From: CAVURS01 sp963795385
Lineage (GTDB): Bacteria; Actinomycetota; Actinomycetes; Actinomycetales; CAVURS01
Direction of reading: 5' to 3'
NCBI GenBank assembly: GCA_963795385.1
Contig: CAWCHK010000002.1
Span: 124,001-188,000, forward strand
DNA length: 64,000 nucleotides
Part shown: positions 8,144 through 17,062 of the stretch, in pieces
Numbering within the stretch: position 1 is the first letter of the stretch
How the letters are laid out: each line of letters starts with the position of its first letter
Notes under the pieces: generated by a model
What the model saw: only the letters and a program-made list of their open reading frames with translations
Told to the model about the DNA's origin: nothing
Databases searched by the model: none
Position numbers and translations under genes: made by a program

Positions 8144-9223
8144 GTGGGTCGGGTGCTGCTGGGAGTCCTGGGTGTGACCGGGCTGCTGCTCGGCCTCAAC
8201 GGCCCGGCCTCGGGCTACGCCACCGATGACGCCACCCGGCTGACCACCGTGTCCGACCCGCGGATCACCGAGTCCAGCGGCCTGGCCGCCAGCCCCACCG
8301 CCCCCGGCATCGTCTGGACCGTCAACGACTCCGGTGACACCGCCCGCGCCTTCGCCGTCTCGCTGCGGACCGGCCGCACCGTGGCCGTCCTGCGCGAGCG
8401 CACCGACGCCCGCGACTGCGAGGCGATGACGTCCGGTCGCGACTCCCAGGGCCGGTCGATGCTCTGGATCGGCGACATCGGCGACAACAACGCGGACCGT
8501 ACGTCGGTGGTCCTGCGGCTGCTGCGCGAGCCCAGCCCGGTCCGATCGGTGACGGTGACGCCGGTGAACCTGCGGGTGCGCTACCCCGGCGGGCCCTCTG
8601 ACGCGGAGTCGCTGGCCTGGACGCCGGACGGGCGGCTGCTGATCGTCACCAAGGGGCTGCTCGGCGGCCGGGTGCTGCAGGTGCCGCCGGCCGCCGTACG
8701 CCGCGCGCTGGCCGGCCACGACGTCACGACGCCCGCCCTGGCCACCGTCGTCGGGCGCGTGACGCAGGTGCTGCCGACGGACGCCGTCGCGCTGCCGGAC
8801 GGCCGACTGGTCGTCCGCGACTACGAGGGCGCCACGGTCTACGCGAAGCCGGCGTACGACGGCAAGCAGCTGGTCGAGCAGACCCGGCTGGCCCTGCCGT
8901 TCCAGGACCAGGGGGAGACGATGGCCGTCGCCGACGGGGGCCGGGCGGTCGTGGTCGGCTCCGAGGGCGTGGGTGAGGACCTTTACCAGGTGGCCCTGCC
9001 GGCCGGCCCGGCTGCGGCGACGTCACCCCCCTCCGGCCGATCGGAATCGTCCGCCTCCCGCACCAGCGGTGCGGGAGAGCAGTCCGGCAGCGGCTCCCGA
9101 TCCCCGGACGCCGGTCGACTGGTCGGACTCGGGCTGCTCGCGGCGGCCGGGCTGACCGGCGCCGCCGTCCTGGTCCACCTGCGCCGTACCCGCCGTCGCC
9201 GGACTCCCAGGCCACTGCCGTGA
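8144..9223 (+). CDS. Membrane-anchored surface protein, beta-propeller-like
   Basis: Protein of 359 residues with a signal peptide (GVLGVTGLLLGLNGPASGYA), a large extracellular domain and a C-terminal helix (LVGLGLLAAAGLTGAAVLVHL) followed by a basic tail, so it is probably tethered to the membrane facing out. The middle contains repeated beta-strand-like blades (SSGLAASPTAPGIVWTVNDS, MLWIGDIGDNNADR, DAESLAWTPDGRLLIVTKG, EGVGEDLYQV) of the kind found in propeller proteins of the SMP-30/esterase-like group. No catalytic residues can be assigned. The GTG start was chosen because it begins right before the signal peptide. The gene diverges from the transglycosylase. Family call tentative. Confidence 0.75.
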   Translation: MGRVLLGVLGVTGLLLGLNGPASGYATDDATRLTTVSDPRITESSGLAASPTAPGIVWTVNDSGDTARAFAVSLRTGRTVAVLRERTDARDCEAMTSGRDSQGRSMLWIGDIGDNNADRTSVVLRLLREPSPVRSVTVTPVNLRVRYPGGPSDAESLAWTPDGRLLIVTKGLLGGRVLQVPPAAVRRALAGHDVTTPALATVVGRVTQVLPTDAVALPDGRLVVRDYEGATVYAKPAYDGKQLVEQTRLALPFQDQGETMAVADGGRAVVVGSEGVGEDLYQVALPAGPAAATSPPSGRSESSASRTSGAGEQSGSGSRSPDAGRLVGLGLLAAAGLTGAAVLVHLRRTRRRRTPRPLP

Positions 9224-9396
9224 CCAACGACCAGACTCACCGGCTCGGCCGATCCATGACTGCGCGCGACCGAGCGGTCACGCAGAACTGACTCTTCGGC
9301 CCGGACCGGCCCGGACCTCGGCCAAACCTGTTGTCCCGGGCGCGATCTGCTGCATGATCGGCCCAGCGGTACCCAGACGAGACTGAGGCGATCAGC

Positions 9397-11817
9397 ATGC
9401 GCGTCCGGACCAGGCCCCTGCACCTGTTGGTGGTGCTCGCACTGGTGCTGGTCTCGACGGCCGTCGTCGCAGTCGCCGGGCCGGCGTCGGCTGACGTGGG
9501 ACCGGCGTTCGTCGCCGTCGCGCACTCGGACGCGGCGTCGACGAAGTTCAAAGCGGTGCCGGTATCCGGGGCGGGGCACGTGGGGGACACGGCAGTCATG
9601 GTGTTCACGCAGGGGAGCACCGTGACCTGGACGGGGCCGACGGGCGTCACGGGGTGGACGCAGCTCGGCACGTTCACCAGCGGGGGACTGACCTCGACCG
9701 CCTGGTCGAAGGTCCTGGCGGCCGGCGACGTCGGCGCGACGGTCCGCTTCGACACGACGGGGTTCGCCAAGGCGATGCTCAGCGTCGCCGTCTACTCGGG
9801 CGTGGCCACGAGCCCTCCGGTCGTCGCCCATGCGGCGGACTCCGCTGTGACGTCACATGTTTCGCCATCCGTCGCAGCCTCCGACGGCTCCTGGGTCGTG
9901 TCCTACTGGGCCGACAAGTCGGAGACCACCTCGGCCTGGACGGCCCCGGCCGGAGTGACCCAAAGGGATGTCGCGATCGGCACCGGCACCGGCCACTTCA
10001 GCTCGCTGTGGGCCGATACCGGTGGCCCGGTGGCGGCCGGCGCCTACGGCGGCAAGGCGGCCGCCACCGACGTCAGCACCAGGGCACTGATGTGGAGCAT
10101 CGTGCTCGCCCCCGCGTCGGTCACCCCACCCGTCAACCAGCCTCCCGTCGCGTCCTTCACCCAGACCTGCACCGACCTCAGCTGCACCGTCGACGGCGGT
10201 GGTTCCCACGACCCGGACGGCACGATCACGTCGTATGCGTGGGACTTCGGTGACTCCACGACCGGCACGGGTGCGACGCCGCCCGCGCACGTCTACGGCA
10301 GCGCGGGGTCCTACCTCGTGCAGCTCACGGTGACCGATGACGACGACGCGCCCGGCACGACGAGCCACCAGGTCACCGTCACCGTCTCGACCGGTGGATC
10401 CATTGCCTTTGTAGGGGTTTCGCACTCGGATGCGACCGCGGCGAAGTTCAAGTCGGCCGTCGTCCCCGGGACGGCGCACGCCGGTGACACCGCCGTGATG
10501 TTCTTCACCCAGGCCTCCACCGTGACCTGGACCGGCCCGACCGGTGTGACCGGTTGGGCCCAGCTCGGGACCTTCACGGCCGGCGGCCTGACCTCGACGT
10601 CGTGGTCGAAGGTCCTGACGCCCGCCGACGTCGGAGCGACGGTGCGCTTCGACACGGCGGCCTCGGCCAAGGGGATGCTGAGCGTCGCCGACTACTCCGG
10701 CGTCGCCGCCGGTGCGCCCGTCGTCGCGCACTCCTCCGACAGTGCGACCACCTCGCACGTCGCGCCGTCGCTGCCGGTCACCGCGGGGTCCTGGGTCCTG
10801 TCCTACTGGGCCGACAAGTCCGACACGACATCGACCTGGACGCCGCCCGCCGGCGTGACCGGTCGGGACGTCGCGATCGGCACGGGCGCAGGGCATTTCA
10901 GCTCCCTGCTGGCGGACTCCGGCGGCCCCGTACCGGCCGGCAGCTACAGCGCCAAGGTCGCCACGACCGACGTCTCGACCCGCGCGCTGATGTGGACCGT
11001 CGGGCTCTCGGCCGGCGGCGCCCCTCCGGCCAACGGGCCGATCACCAAGCTCATGGTGATCATGGAGGAGAACGAGACGACGGCCGTCCTGGGCCAGATG
11101 CCCTACCTCAACGGACTGGCCACGACCTACGGCAGCGCCACCAACTTCCAGGCCCTGGTGCACCCGAGCGAGGGCAACTACATCGCGATCGTGTCCGGTC
11201 AGGGCAGCACGACCTGCGGCCTGCACGACCCGTTGCCCGCGGCCTGCTCGCAGCCCGGCGGCACGGTCTTCGGCCAGGCCATCGGGGCCGGCCTGACCGC
11301 CAAGTCGTACGCCGAGTCGATGACCAGCGGCTGCCAGCGGACGAACTCGACGCTGTACGCCGCAAGACACAACCCCTGGGTCTACTTCCCGGCCGAGTCG
11401 TCCTCCTGTGCGGCGTTCGACGTGCCGCTCGGCACGACCAGCGCGGGCGCGTTCCTCGACGACATCAACGCGGGCACGCTCCCGAACGCGTCCGAGGTCG
11501 CTCCGAACCTGCAGAACGACGCGCACGACGGGTCGCCGCAGATGGCGGACGACTGGCTGGCCCTCTGGATGCCGCGACTGATGGCCGGACCGGACTACCA
11601 GTCCGGGCACCTGGCGATCGTCGTGACCTTCGACGAGGGCATCACGACCAACCAGAACATCCCGTTCGTCGTCGTCAGCCCGACGACCAACCACACCGTG
11701 GTGACGACGCGGTTCGACCACTACGCGCTGGCCCGGCTCTACAGCGACATCCTCGGGACCCCGCCCCTCAACGCAGCGGCGAGCGCGCCCGGCCTGCGAG
11801 CGGCGTTCGGCCTCTGA
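9397..11817 (+). CDS. Secreted modular phosphoesterase with PKD domain
   Basis: Exported protein of 806 residues. After the signal peptide (about 1-29) come a beta-sandwich-like module (about 30-245), a PKD domain (about 248-333, with GSHDPDGTITSYAWDFGD), a second copy of the first module (about 334-541, highly similar throughout) and a C-terminal phosphoesterase domain (about 549-806). The last resembles the acid phosphatase/phospholipase C superfamily: KLMVIMEENET near its start, then HPSEGNYIAIVSG, NAGTLPNASEVAPN, NDAHDGSP and TFDEG. It probably hydrolyses extracellular phosphoesters while the repeats bind a surface or polymer. The 3' end overlaps the convergent MFS gene by 50 bases. Substrate unknown. 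Confidence 0.85.
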   Translation: MRVRTRPLHLLVVLALVLVSTAVVAVAGPASADVGPAFVAVAHSDAASTKFKAVPVSGAGHVGDTAVMVFTQGSTVTWTGPTGVTGWTQLGTFTSGGLTSTAWSKVLAAGDVGATVRFDTTGFAKAMLSVAVYSGVATSPPVVAHAADSAVTSHVSPSVAASDGSWVVSYWADKSETTSAWTAPAGVTQRDVAIGTGTGHFSSLWADTGGPVAAGAYGGKAAATDVSTRALMWSIVLAPASVTPPVNQPPVASFTQTCTDLSCTVDGGGSHDPDGTITSYAWDFGDSTTGTGATPPAHVYGSAGSYLVQLTVTDDDDAPGTTSHQVTVTVSTGGSIAFVGVSHSDATAAKFKSAVVPGTAHAGDTAVMFFTQASTVTWTGPTGVTGWAQLGTFTAGGLTSTSWSKVLTPADVGATVRFDTAASAKGMLSVADYSGVAAGAPVVAHSSDSATTSHVAPSLPVTAGSWVLSYWADKSDTTSTWTPPAGVTGRDVAIGTGAGHFSSLLADSGGPVPAGSYSAKVATTDVSTRALMWTVGLSAGGAPPANGPITKLMVIMEENETTAVLGQMPYLNGLATTYGSATNFQALVHPSEGNYIAIVSGQGSTTCGLHDPLPAACSQPGGTVFGQAIGAGLTAKSYAESMTSGCQRTNSTLYAARHNPWVYFPAESSSCAAFDVPLGTTSAGAFLDDINAGTLPNASEVAPNLQNDAHDGSPQMADDWLALWMPRLMAGPDYQSGHLAIVVTFDEGITTNQNIPFVVVSPTTNHTVVTTRFDHYALARLYSDILGTPPLNAAASAPGLRAAFGL

Positions 11818-13054
11818 CCGGCGCCTGGCCGAGCGCCAGCAGGACGCCCGCCGCGAGGAGCAGTCCCGGCACGAGCAGGAAGCCGCTGTGCACGCCGACC
11901 CGGTCGGCCAGCGCGCCGAGCGCGAACGGCGCCAGGCCGCTGGCCAGCCCGGTCCCGACGCTGGCCAGCGCGTTGGCGACGTCCGGGCGGCCGCCCGAGG
12001 CGTCCATCGTCCGCACCAGGCTGAGCGGGAACTGCAGCGCCAGGCCGAGACCCATCAGCGCCAGGCCGAGGACACCGACCACCAGCGACGTGGCCGTCCA
12101 CAGCACGAACCACCCGACCAGCGAGACGCCGATCGCCGCCGACAGCAGCTGAGACACCGAGAACCGGGCCGTCAGCGGCACGGCCAGCACCCGCCCGATC
12201 GTCATCCCCACCAGCAGCCCGCTGATCGCCGCGCTGGCCGTGTCCGCGCCGAGGCCGGCATGCCCTCGCAGCTGGTCCGGGGCCCAGAAGGTCGTGCAGA
12301 ACTCCACCGCGACGCAGGCGACCATCACCAGCCACGCGAGCCAGAACGCCACGGGCGGTACGCCGCGATCCACCTCGAGCGCCGGCAGCCCCGTCTGGTC
12401 ATCGACCGCGGTGTCCCCTCCGGTCTCCGCCCCCAGCGCCGCCGGCCGCCGCCCAGGCACGACCAGCGCCGGCTCGTTCGGCGCCCGGGACAGGAGCCAG
12501 ACCGCCGTCGCGGCGAGCGGCAGGGTCAGCACGGTCGCCCCGCGCCAGGTCAGGCCGAGGGCGACGCCGGCGCCGATCGCCAGGGGGCCGAGGATGCCGC
12601 AGGCGGTCGCGATCGCGTTGGCCTCACCGATCGCACCCGCGCCGCGCTCACCATGGTGGTCGGCCAGGATCGGGTTGACGGCGTTCAGGCCCAAGGCGCC
12701 CCCGAGCCCGATGACCAACGTCGCCGGCACCGTCAGCGCGGGACCGCGCAGCGAGACCAGGAGCACGATCCCCAGCGCGACCAGCAGGCAGGCCAGCAGG
12801 ACCACGCGGCGCCGCCCGAAGCGCCGAGCCAAGGGGACCGAAATCGTTGCCGACAGAAGGGATCCCGCGGCCAAGGCGGTCCCGTGCAGCCCGGCGACGG
12901 CACGCGACGTCCCCTCCTCGTGCCGCAGCAACGGCACGGTGGGTCCGAACGAGTAGAGGAACCAGCCCCAGAGCGCGAAGTAGGCGTAGGCCGCCCGGGT
13001 CAGCTGGTCGCGGACCAGGCTCAGCTCTGACGCTCCACGATGAAGTCGATGCAC
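11768..13054 (-). CDS. MFS transporter
   Basis: Twelve-helix major facilitator protein of about 418-428 residues. The first helix region reads YAYFALWGWFLYSFGPTVPLL, and a GxLADRxG-like loop appears as ALADRVGVHSGF near the C-terminus. It is encoded just after serC on the same strand. No ATG lies at a sensible place: I chose the GTG at 13054 (GAGG nine bases upstream), which overlaps serC by 34 bases. A CTG at 13024, right on the serC stop, is the alternative and would start closer to helix 1. The last 50 bases overlap the end of the convergent phosphoesterase gene. Substrate unknown. Confidence 0.82.
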   Translation of the reverse strand: MHRLHRGASELSLVRDQLTRAAYAYFALWGWFLYSFGPTVPLLRHEEGTSRAVAGLHGTALAAGSLLSATISVPLARRFGRRRVVLLACLLVALGIVLLVSLRGPALTVPATLVIGLGGALGLNAVNPILADHHGERGAGAIGEANAIATACGILGPLAIGAGVALGLTWRGATVLTLPLAATAVWLLSRAPNEPALVVPGRRPAALGAETGGDTAVDDQTGLPALEVDRGVPPVAFWLAWLVMVACVAVEFCTTFWAPDQLRGHAGLGADTASAAISGLLVGMTIGRVLAVPLTARFSVSQLLSAAIGVSLVGWFVLWTATSLVVGVLGLALMGLGLALQFPLSLVRTMDASGGRPDVANALASVGTGLASGLAPFALGALADRVGVHSGFLLVPGLLLAAGVLLALGQAPVRGRTPLAGRARSPLR

Positions 13055-14160
13055 CGGGTGAGGGCCTCGACGTCGTCCGGCTCCACCGCTGGGAACATGG
13101 CGATCCGCAGCTGGTTGCGCCCCAGCTTGCGGTAGGGCTCGGTGTCGACGATCCCGTTGGCGCGCAACACCTTCGCGACCGCCAGCGCGTCGACCGACTC
13201 GTCGAAGTCGATCGTGCCCACGACTTGCGAGCGGGCGGCCGCATCGGTGACGAAGCACGACGTGTACGCCGTCCGCTCGGCCCAGCCGTAGAGCCGGCCG
13301 GCCGAGTCGGCGGTCCGCGAGACGGCCCAGTCCAGGCCCCCCTGGCCGTTGATCCACTCGACCTGCTCGGCCAGCAGCACGAGCGTCGCAAGAGCCGGAG
13401 TGTTATAGGTCTGGTCGAGCCGGGAGTTGGCGATCGCCGTTGGGAGAGAGAGGAAGTCGGGCACCCAGCGACCGCCCATGGAGATCTGCTCGACCCGGTC
13501 CAGGGCGGCCGGCGACATGATGGCCAGCCACAGCCCGCCGTCCGAGGCGAAGCACTTCTGCGGGGCGAAGTAGTAGACGTCGACCTCGCGCAGGTCGACC
13601 GGCAGGCCACCCGCACCGCTCGTCGCGTCGACGAGGACCAGCGGGCCGCCGTCCGCACTCGGCTGCGCCCCGGGCACGCGGCGTACCGGCGCCATGACGC
13701 CCGTCGAGGTCTCGTTGTGGGCCCACGCGTAACCGTCGACGCCGTCCTCGGCGTACGCCGCGGGGAGCGACCCCGGGTCGGCCTTGACCACGGTCGGCTC
13801 GCCGAGGAACGGCGCCCCCGTCACCACCGCGGCGAACTTGCTGGAGAACTCCCCGAAGGCCAGGTGCTGGGTCCGCTCCCGGACCAGGCCGAACGCCGCG
13901 GCGTCCCAGAACGCCGTCGCGCCGCCGTTGCCCAGGACCACCTCATAGCCCTCGGGCAGGGAGAACAGGTCGCCGAGCCCGGAGCGGACCCGGTTGACCA
14001 CCTTGCGCACCGGTGCCTGCCGGTGCGAGGTACCCATCAGGGTCGAGCCGAGAGCGGCGAGCGCCTCGATCTGGGCGGGGCGGACCTTGCTCGGCCCACA
14101 GCCGAAGCGGCCGTCGGCGGGCTTGAGGTCGGCAGGAATCGTCAGGGGGTCCCCGGTCAT
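13021..14160 (-). CDS. serC: Phosphoserine aminotransferase
   Basis: PLP enzyme that converts 3-phosphohydroxypyruvate and glutamate to phosphoserine in serine biosynthesis, and acts in pyridoxal-phosphate synthesis in some bacteria. At 379 residues it matches the actinobacterial type. It starts LKPADGRFGCGPSKVRPAQ, has the substrate motif MGTSHRQAPV, the PLP-phosphate region GNGGATAFWD, the PLP-stacking Asp (D178 in LVLVDATSG) and the Schiff-base Lys (K202 in FAPQKCFASDGG). It lies 12 bases after gltA2 on the same strand, and pdxH is nearby; a serC, citA-type gltA and pdxH neighbourhood is common in this phylum. Confidence 0.97.
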   Translation of the reverse strand: MTGDPLTIPADLKPADGRFGCGPSKVRPAQIEALAALGSTLMGTSHRQAPVRKVVNRVRSGLGDLFSLPEGYEVVLGNGGATAFWDAAAFGLVRERTQHLAFGEFSSKFAAVVTGAPFLGEPTVVKADPGSLPAAYAEDGVDGYAWAHNETSTGVMAPVRRVPGAQPSADGGPLVLVDATSGAGGLPVDLREVDVYYFAPQKCFASDGGLWLAIMSPAALDRVEQISMGGRWVPDFLSLPTAIANSRLDQTYNTPALATLVLLAEQVEWINGQGGLDWAVSRTADSAGRLYGWAERTAYTSCFVTDAAARSQVVGTIDFDESVDALAVAKVLRANGIVDTEPYRKLGRNQLRIAMFPAVEPDDVEALTRCIDFIVERQS

Positions 14161-14172
14161 GACGCGATGATC

Positions 14173-15303
14173 TCAGGAAGTCGGGGCGCTCTCGTGCACG
14201 GCCTCGGTCCAGCCCGAGACGTCCTGGGGCGCGCGCGGCCCCGGCCCGACGTAGCGCGCGGCCGGGCGGACCAACCGGCCGGTCGCCTGCTGCTCCAGGA
14301 TGTGCGCCGACCAGCCTGCCGTCCGGGCGCAGGTGAACATCGGCGTGAACATCGCGGCCGGCACCTCGGCGAAGTCCAGGATGACCGCCGCCCAGAACTC
14401 GACGTTCGTCGCGAGCACCCGGTCCGGGCGGCGCGCGTGCAGCTCGTCCAGCGCGGCCTTCTCCAGCGCGGCCGCGACCTCATAGCGCGGCGCCCCGAGC
14501 CGCTGCGCGGTCGCCCGCAGCACCCTTGCCCGCGGGTCCTCGGCCCGGTAGACCCGGTGCCCGAAGCCCATCAGCCGCTCGCCCCGGTCGAGGACCCCCC
14601 GGACGTACGTCGACGCGTCGCCGGTCTGCTCGACCCCCTCGATCATGTGCAGCACCCGCGAGGGCGCCCCGCCGTGCAGCGGACCGCTCATCGCGCCGAC
14701 GGCGCCGGACAGACAGGCCGCGACGTCGGCGCCGGTCGAGGCGATCACCCGGGCCGTGAAGGTCGAGGCGTTCATGCCGTGCTCGGCGGCCGAGGTCCAG
14801 TAGGCGTCGACCGCCTCGACGTGGCGCGGGTCCGGGTCGCCGCGCCAGCGGATCATGAACCGCTCGACGATGGTGTGCGCGTTGTCGACCTCGCGCTGCG
14901 GCACCATCGGCCGGTCCTGGCCTCGGGCCGACTGCGCGACGAACGACAGGGCCATCACCGAGGCCCGGGCCAGGTCCATCCGGGCCTGCTCCGGCGAGAT
15001 GTCCAGCAGCTGGCGGAAGCCCCACACCGGTGCGAGCTGTGCGAGCGCGCTCTGCACGTCGACCCGGACGTCCCCGCTGTGGACCGGGAGGGGGAAGGGC
15101 TCGGCCGGCGGGAGGCCGGGCTCGAAGGCGTTGTCCACCAACAGTCCCCACACGTTGCCGAACGACACGTTGCCGACCAGGTCGGTGATGTCGACGCCGC
15201 GGTAGCGCAGCGCGCCGCCCTCACGGTCCGGCTCGGCGATCTCGGACTCGAACGCCACGACGCCCTCGAGGCCGGGCACGAATCCTGGTGTGGGCTCAGC
15301 CAT
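14173..15303 (-). CDS. gltA2: Citrate synthase 2 (CitA type)
   Basis: Condenses oxaloacetate and acetyl-CoA in the TCA cycle. It has 376 residues, the short bacterial type II form. Catalytic or binding histidines are seen in EHGMNAS (H175), GPLHGGA (H210) and MGFGHRVYR (H249). At the position of the catalytic Asp of other citrate synthases (NVDF) this protein has NVEFW (E302). I recall that substitution as a trait of the actinobacterial CitA group, so it is probably still an active enzyme, but this is inference. First gene of a probable gltA2-serC-MFS operon. Confidence 0.95.
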   Translation of the reverse strand: MAEPTPGFVPGLEGVVAFESEIAEPDREGGALRYRGVDITDLVGNVSFGNVWGLLVDNAFEPGLPPAEPFPLPVHSGDVRVDVQSALAQLAPVWGFRQLLDISPEQARMDLARASVMALSFVAQSARGQDRPMVPQREVDNAHTIVERFMIRWRGDPDPRHVEAVDAYWTSAAEHGMNASTFTARVIASTGADVAACLSGAVGAMSGPLHGGAPSRVLHMIEGVEQTGDASTYVRGVLDRGERLMGFGHRVYRAEDPRARVLRATAQRLGAPRYEVAAALEKAALDELHARRPDRVLATNVEFWAAVILDFAEVPAAMFTPMFTCARTAGWSAHILEQQATGRLVRPAARYVGPGPRAPQDVSGWTEAVHESAPTS

Positions 15304-15377
15304 GTGGGGCTCCTTCGCCGTCCGGTGCCCGATCGGGGCGTCTCAGCGGGGAGAGTACGCCCCGGATCGGGGTGTCG

Positions 15378-15420
15378 GGCCGGCCAGGTGGTGCACGCCA
15401 CGTCCGGCCCCTGGCCGGCC
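15378..15420 (-). terminator. Stem-loop downstream of DHA2 MFS gene
   Basis: GGCCGGCCAGG (15378-15388) and CCTGGCCGGCC (15410-15420) form an 11-base perfect stem around a 21-base loop that itself contains GTGG/CCAC. It sits 36 bases after the stop of the minus-strand MFS gene. There is no U tract, as is usual for actinobacterial terminators. It lies between that gene and gltA2. Confidence 0.5.
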
Positions 15421-15455
15421 GGGATCCCGCCGGCCGGACGTCGGCGGGCCGACGC

Positions 15456-16949
15456 TCAGACCTGGCCGACCCGCGGCCGGAACGCCGACAGCACCCCCGC
15501 GACCGCGGTGGCCGCCGCGACCCCCAGGGCGGCCAGCTCCGCCGCGTGCCCGGAGTCCCGGGCGCTCGCGTGCGCGGCCAGGGTGGACAGGAAGAGCGTG
15601 CCGAACGCCGCGACGCCCAGCACCTGACCGAGCTGGAGCACCGTCACCATCACACCGCTCGCGTCGGCCGCGTCCTGCACCCGCACCCGGCTCAGCGCCG
15701 AGGCGAAGAGCTGCCCGTACGCCACACCGGCCAGCGCACCCATGCCCACCATCGCGGCCTCCAGCGCCGCCGGGATCGGCCGCCCGGACGTGATCGCCAG
15801 GGCCAGTGCGACGTACCCGGCCGCGCAGCCCAGCAGCCCGGTCACCGGGAGGAAGTGGTGCCACGCCGCCGGCAGCCGGCGCCACCACAGGCCGCCCAGC
15901 CCGAAGCCCGCCGCCATCGGCGCGAAGGTCAGGCCGACCCGCAGCGCGCTCTGGCCGAGCCCACCCTGCAGGTGCAGCGTGAACGCGAACATGAAGCCGC
16001 TGACCCCGGCCATCACCAGCAGCATCGAGACCGCCGCCACGGCCAGGCCCGGCGAGGTGAGGACCCGGCCGCGGATCAGCGGGTGGCCTCCGCGTCGCGA
16101 CAGCTGCCGCTCGAAGAGGACGAACGCCGCGACCGCCACGACGCTGGCGCCGATCATCGCCCAACCCCACCCGGGCCAGTGCTCCTCGTGCCCCATCACG
16201 AGCGGTACGACGAGCAGGAACACCGCTGCCGACAGGGCCAGAAGCCCTGCGAGGTCGAGGTCACGCGGCGTACCGGCGAAGCGGGGCAGCAGCCGGCCGC
16301 CCGCGACCAGCAGGACCAGGCCGATCGGCACGTTGACCGCGAACACCGCGCGCCACCCCGTGCCGAAGACGTCGGCCGTCACCAGCAGGCCGCCGACGAC
16401 CTGGCCGACGACCATGCCCGAGGACAGCACGGCGGTGTACGCCCCGAGCGCCCTGACCCGCGCCGGCCCGACGAAGGTGCGCTGGATCAGGCTGATGACC
16501 TGCGGCACCATCAGCGCCGAGCCCGCGCCCTGGGCGACCCGGAAGCCGATCAGCGTCGACGTCGTGGGCGCCAGCGCGCAGGCCAGGGACGCCGCCGTGA
16601 ACAGCCCGAGGCCGGCCAGGAAGACCCGGCTGTAGCCGACCCGCTCACCCAGCCGGGCCCCGGTGATCAGGAGCACGGCGTACGCGATCGTGTAGCCCGA
16701 GACGACCAGCTGGATCCCGGCGCCGGAGGACCCGAGCTCGCCGCGGATCGACGGGGCGGCGACGTTGACGACGGCCACGTCGAGCAGGGCCATGAACTGG
16801 CCGACCAGCACGAGGGCCAGGAGCAGTCCCGGCCGGCTCGTGCCGCGGGTGTCGACCCGGTCGAGGGTGTCGGGGGTCGGCCCGGTGGGCCCGGTCTGCT
16901 GGGTCGGCCCGGTCTGCTGGGTCGGCCGGGTGGTCACGCTCTCAGTCAT
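15456..16949 (-). CDS. DHA2-family (14-helix) MFS drug exporter
   Basis: EmrB/QacA-type exporter of 497 residues. After a Thr/Pro/Gln-rich cytoplasmic tail come helix 1 (LLLALVLVGQFMALLDVAVV) with the DHA2 LDxxVVNVAxPxI motif, motif A as GARLGERVGYSRVFL and motif C-like AVLSSGMVVGQVVGG. The ATG at 16949 is preferred to the one at 16997, whose extra residues are arginine-rich and cross the divergent promoter region. Codons 9-18 contain a tandem QQTGP duplication from an 18-base DNA repeat. It diverges from an MmyB-type regulator, a frequent pairing in Actinomycetota. Substrate unknown. Confidence 0.93.
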   Translation of the reverse strand: MTESVTTRPTQQTGPTQQTGPTGPTPDTLDRVDTRGTSRPGLLLALVLVGQFMALLDVAVVNVAAPSIRGELGSSGAGIQLVVSGYTIAYAVLLITGARLGERVGYSRVFLAGLGLFTAASLACALAPTTSTLIGFRVAQGAGSALMVPQVISLIQRTFVGPARVRALGAYTAVLSSGMVVGQVVGGLLVTADVFGTGWRAVFAVNVPIGLVLLVAGGRLLPRFAGTPRDLDLAGLLALSAAVFLLVVPLVMGHEEHWPGWGWAMIGASVVAVAAFVLFERQLSRRGGHPLIRGRVLTSPGLAVAAVSMLLVMAGVSGFMFAFTLHLQGGLGQSALRVGLTFAPMAAGFGLGGLWWRRLPAAWHHFLPVTGLLGCAAGYVALALAITSGRPIPAALEAAMVGMGALAGVAYGQLFASALSRVRVQDAADASGVMVTVLQLGQVLGVAAFGTLFLSTLAAHASARDSGHAAELAALGVAAATAVAGVLSAFRPRVGQV

Positions 16950-17062
16950 GAATCGATCGTGCGCCCGATCCGATCCAGGTAGTGAGAGCCTGCTCATACT
17001 GGTACCGACAGCACCCGGAAACGCCGGTGCGCCCGCTGCCTCGAACCGTCAGGATGGGGATC
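16950..17062. promoter_or_regulatory. Divergent control region, MFS exporter / MmyB regulator
   Basis: The 113-base gap must hold promoters for both genes. An imperfect dyad AGTGAG-N6-CTCATACT (16981-17000) is the only symmetrical element I see and is a candidate operator for the adjacent regulator. No convincing -35/-10 pair was found. AGGATGGGGA just before 17063 is the regulator's ribosome binding site. Confidence 0.35.

Noticed and set aside
9331..9358. Promoter TTGTCC-N16-CATGAT before the phosphoesterase gene
   Set aside because: The spacer and -10 are poor, and similar matches occur by chance in this GC-rich sequence.
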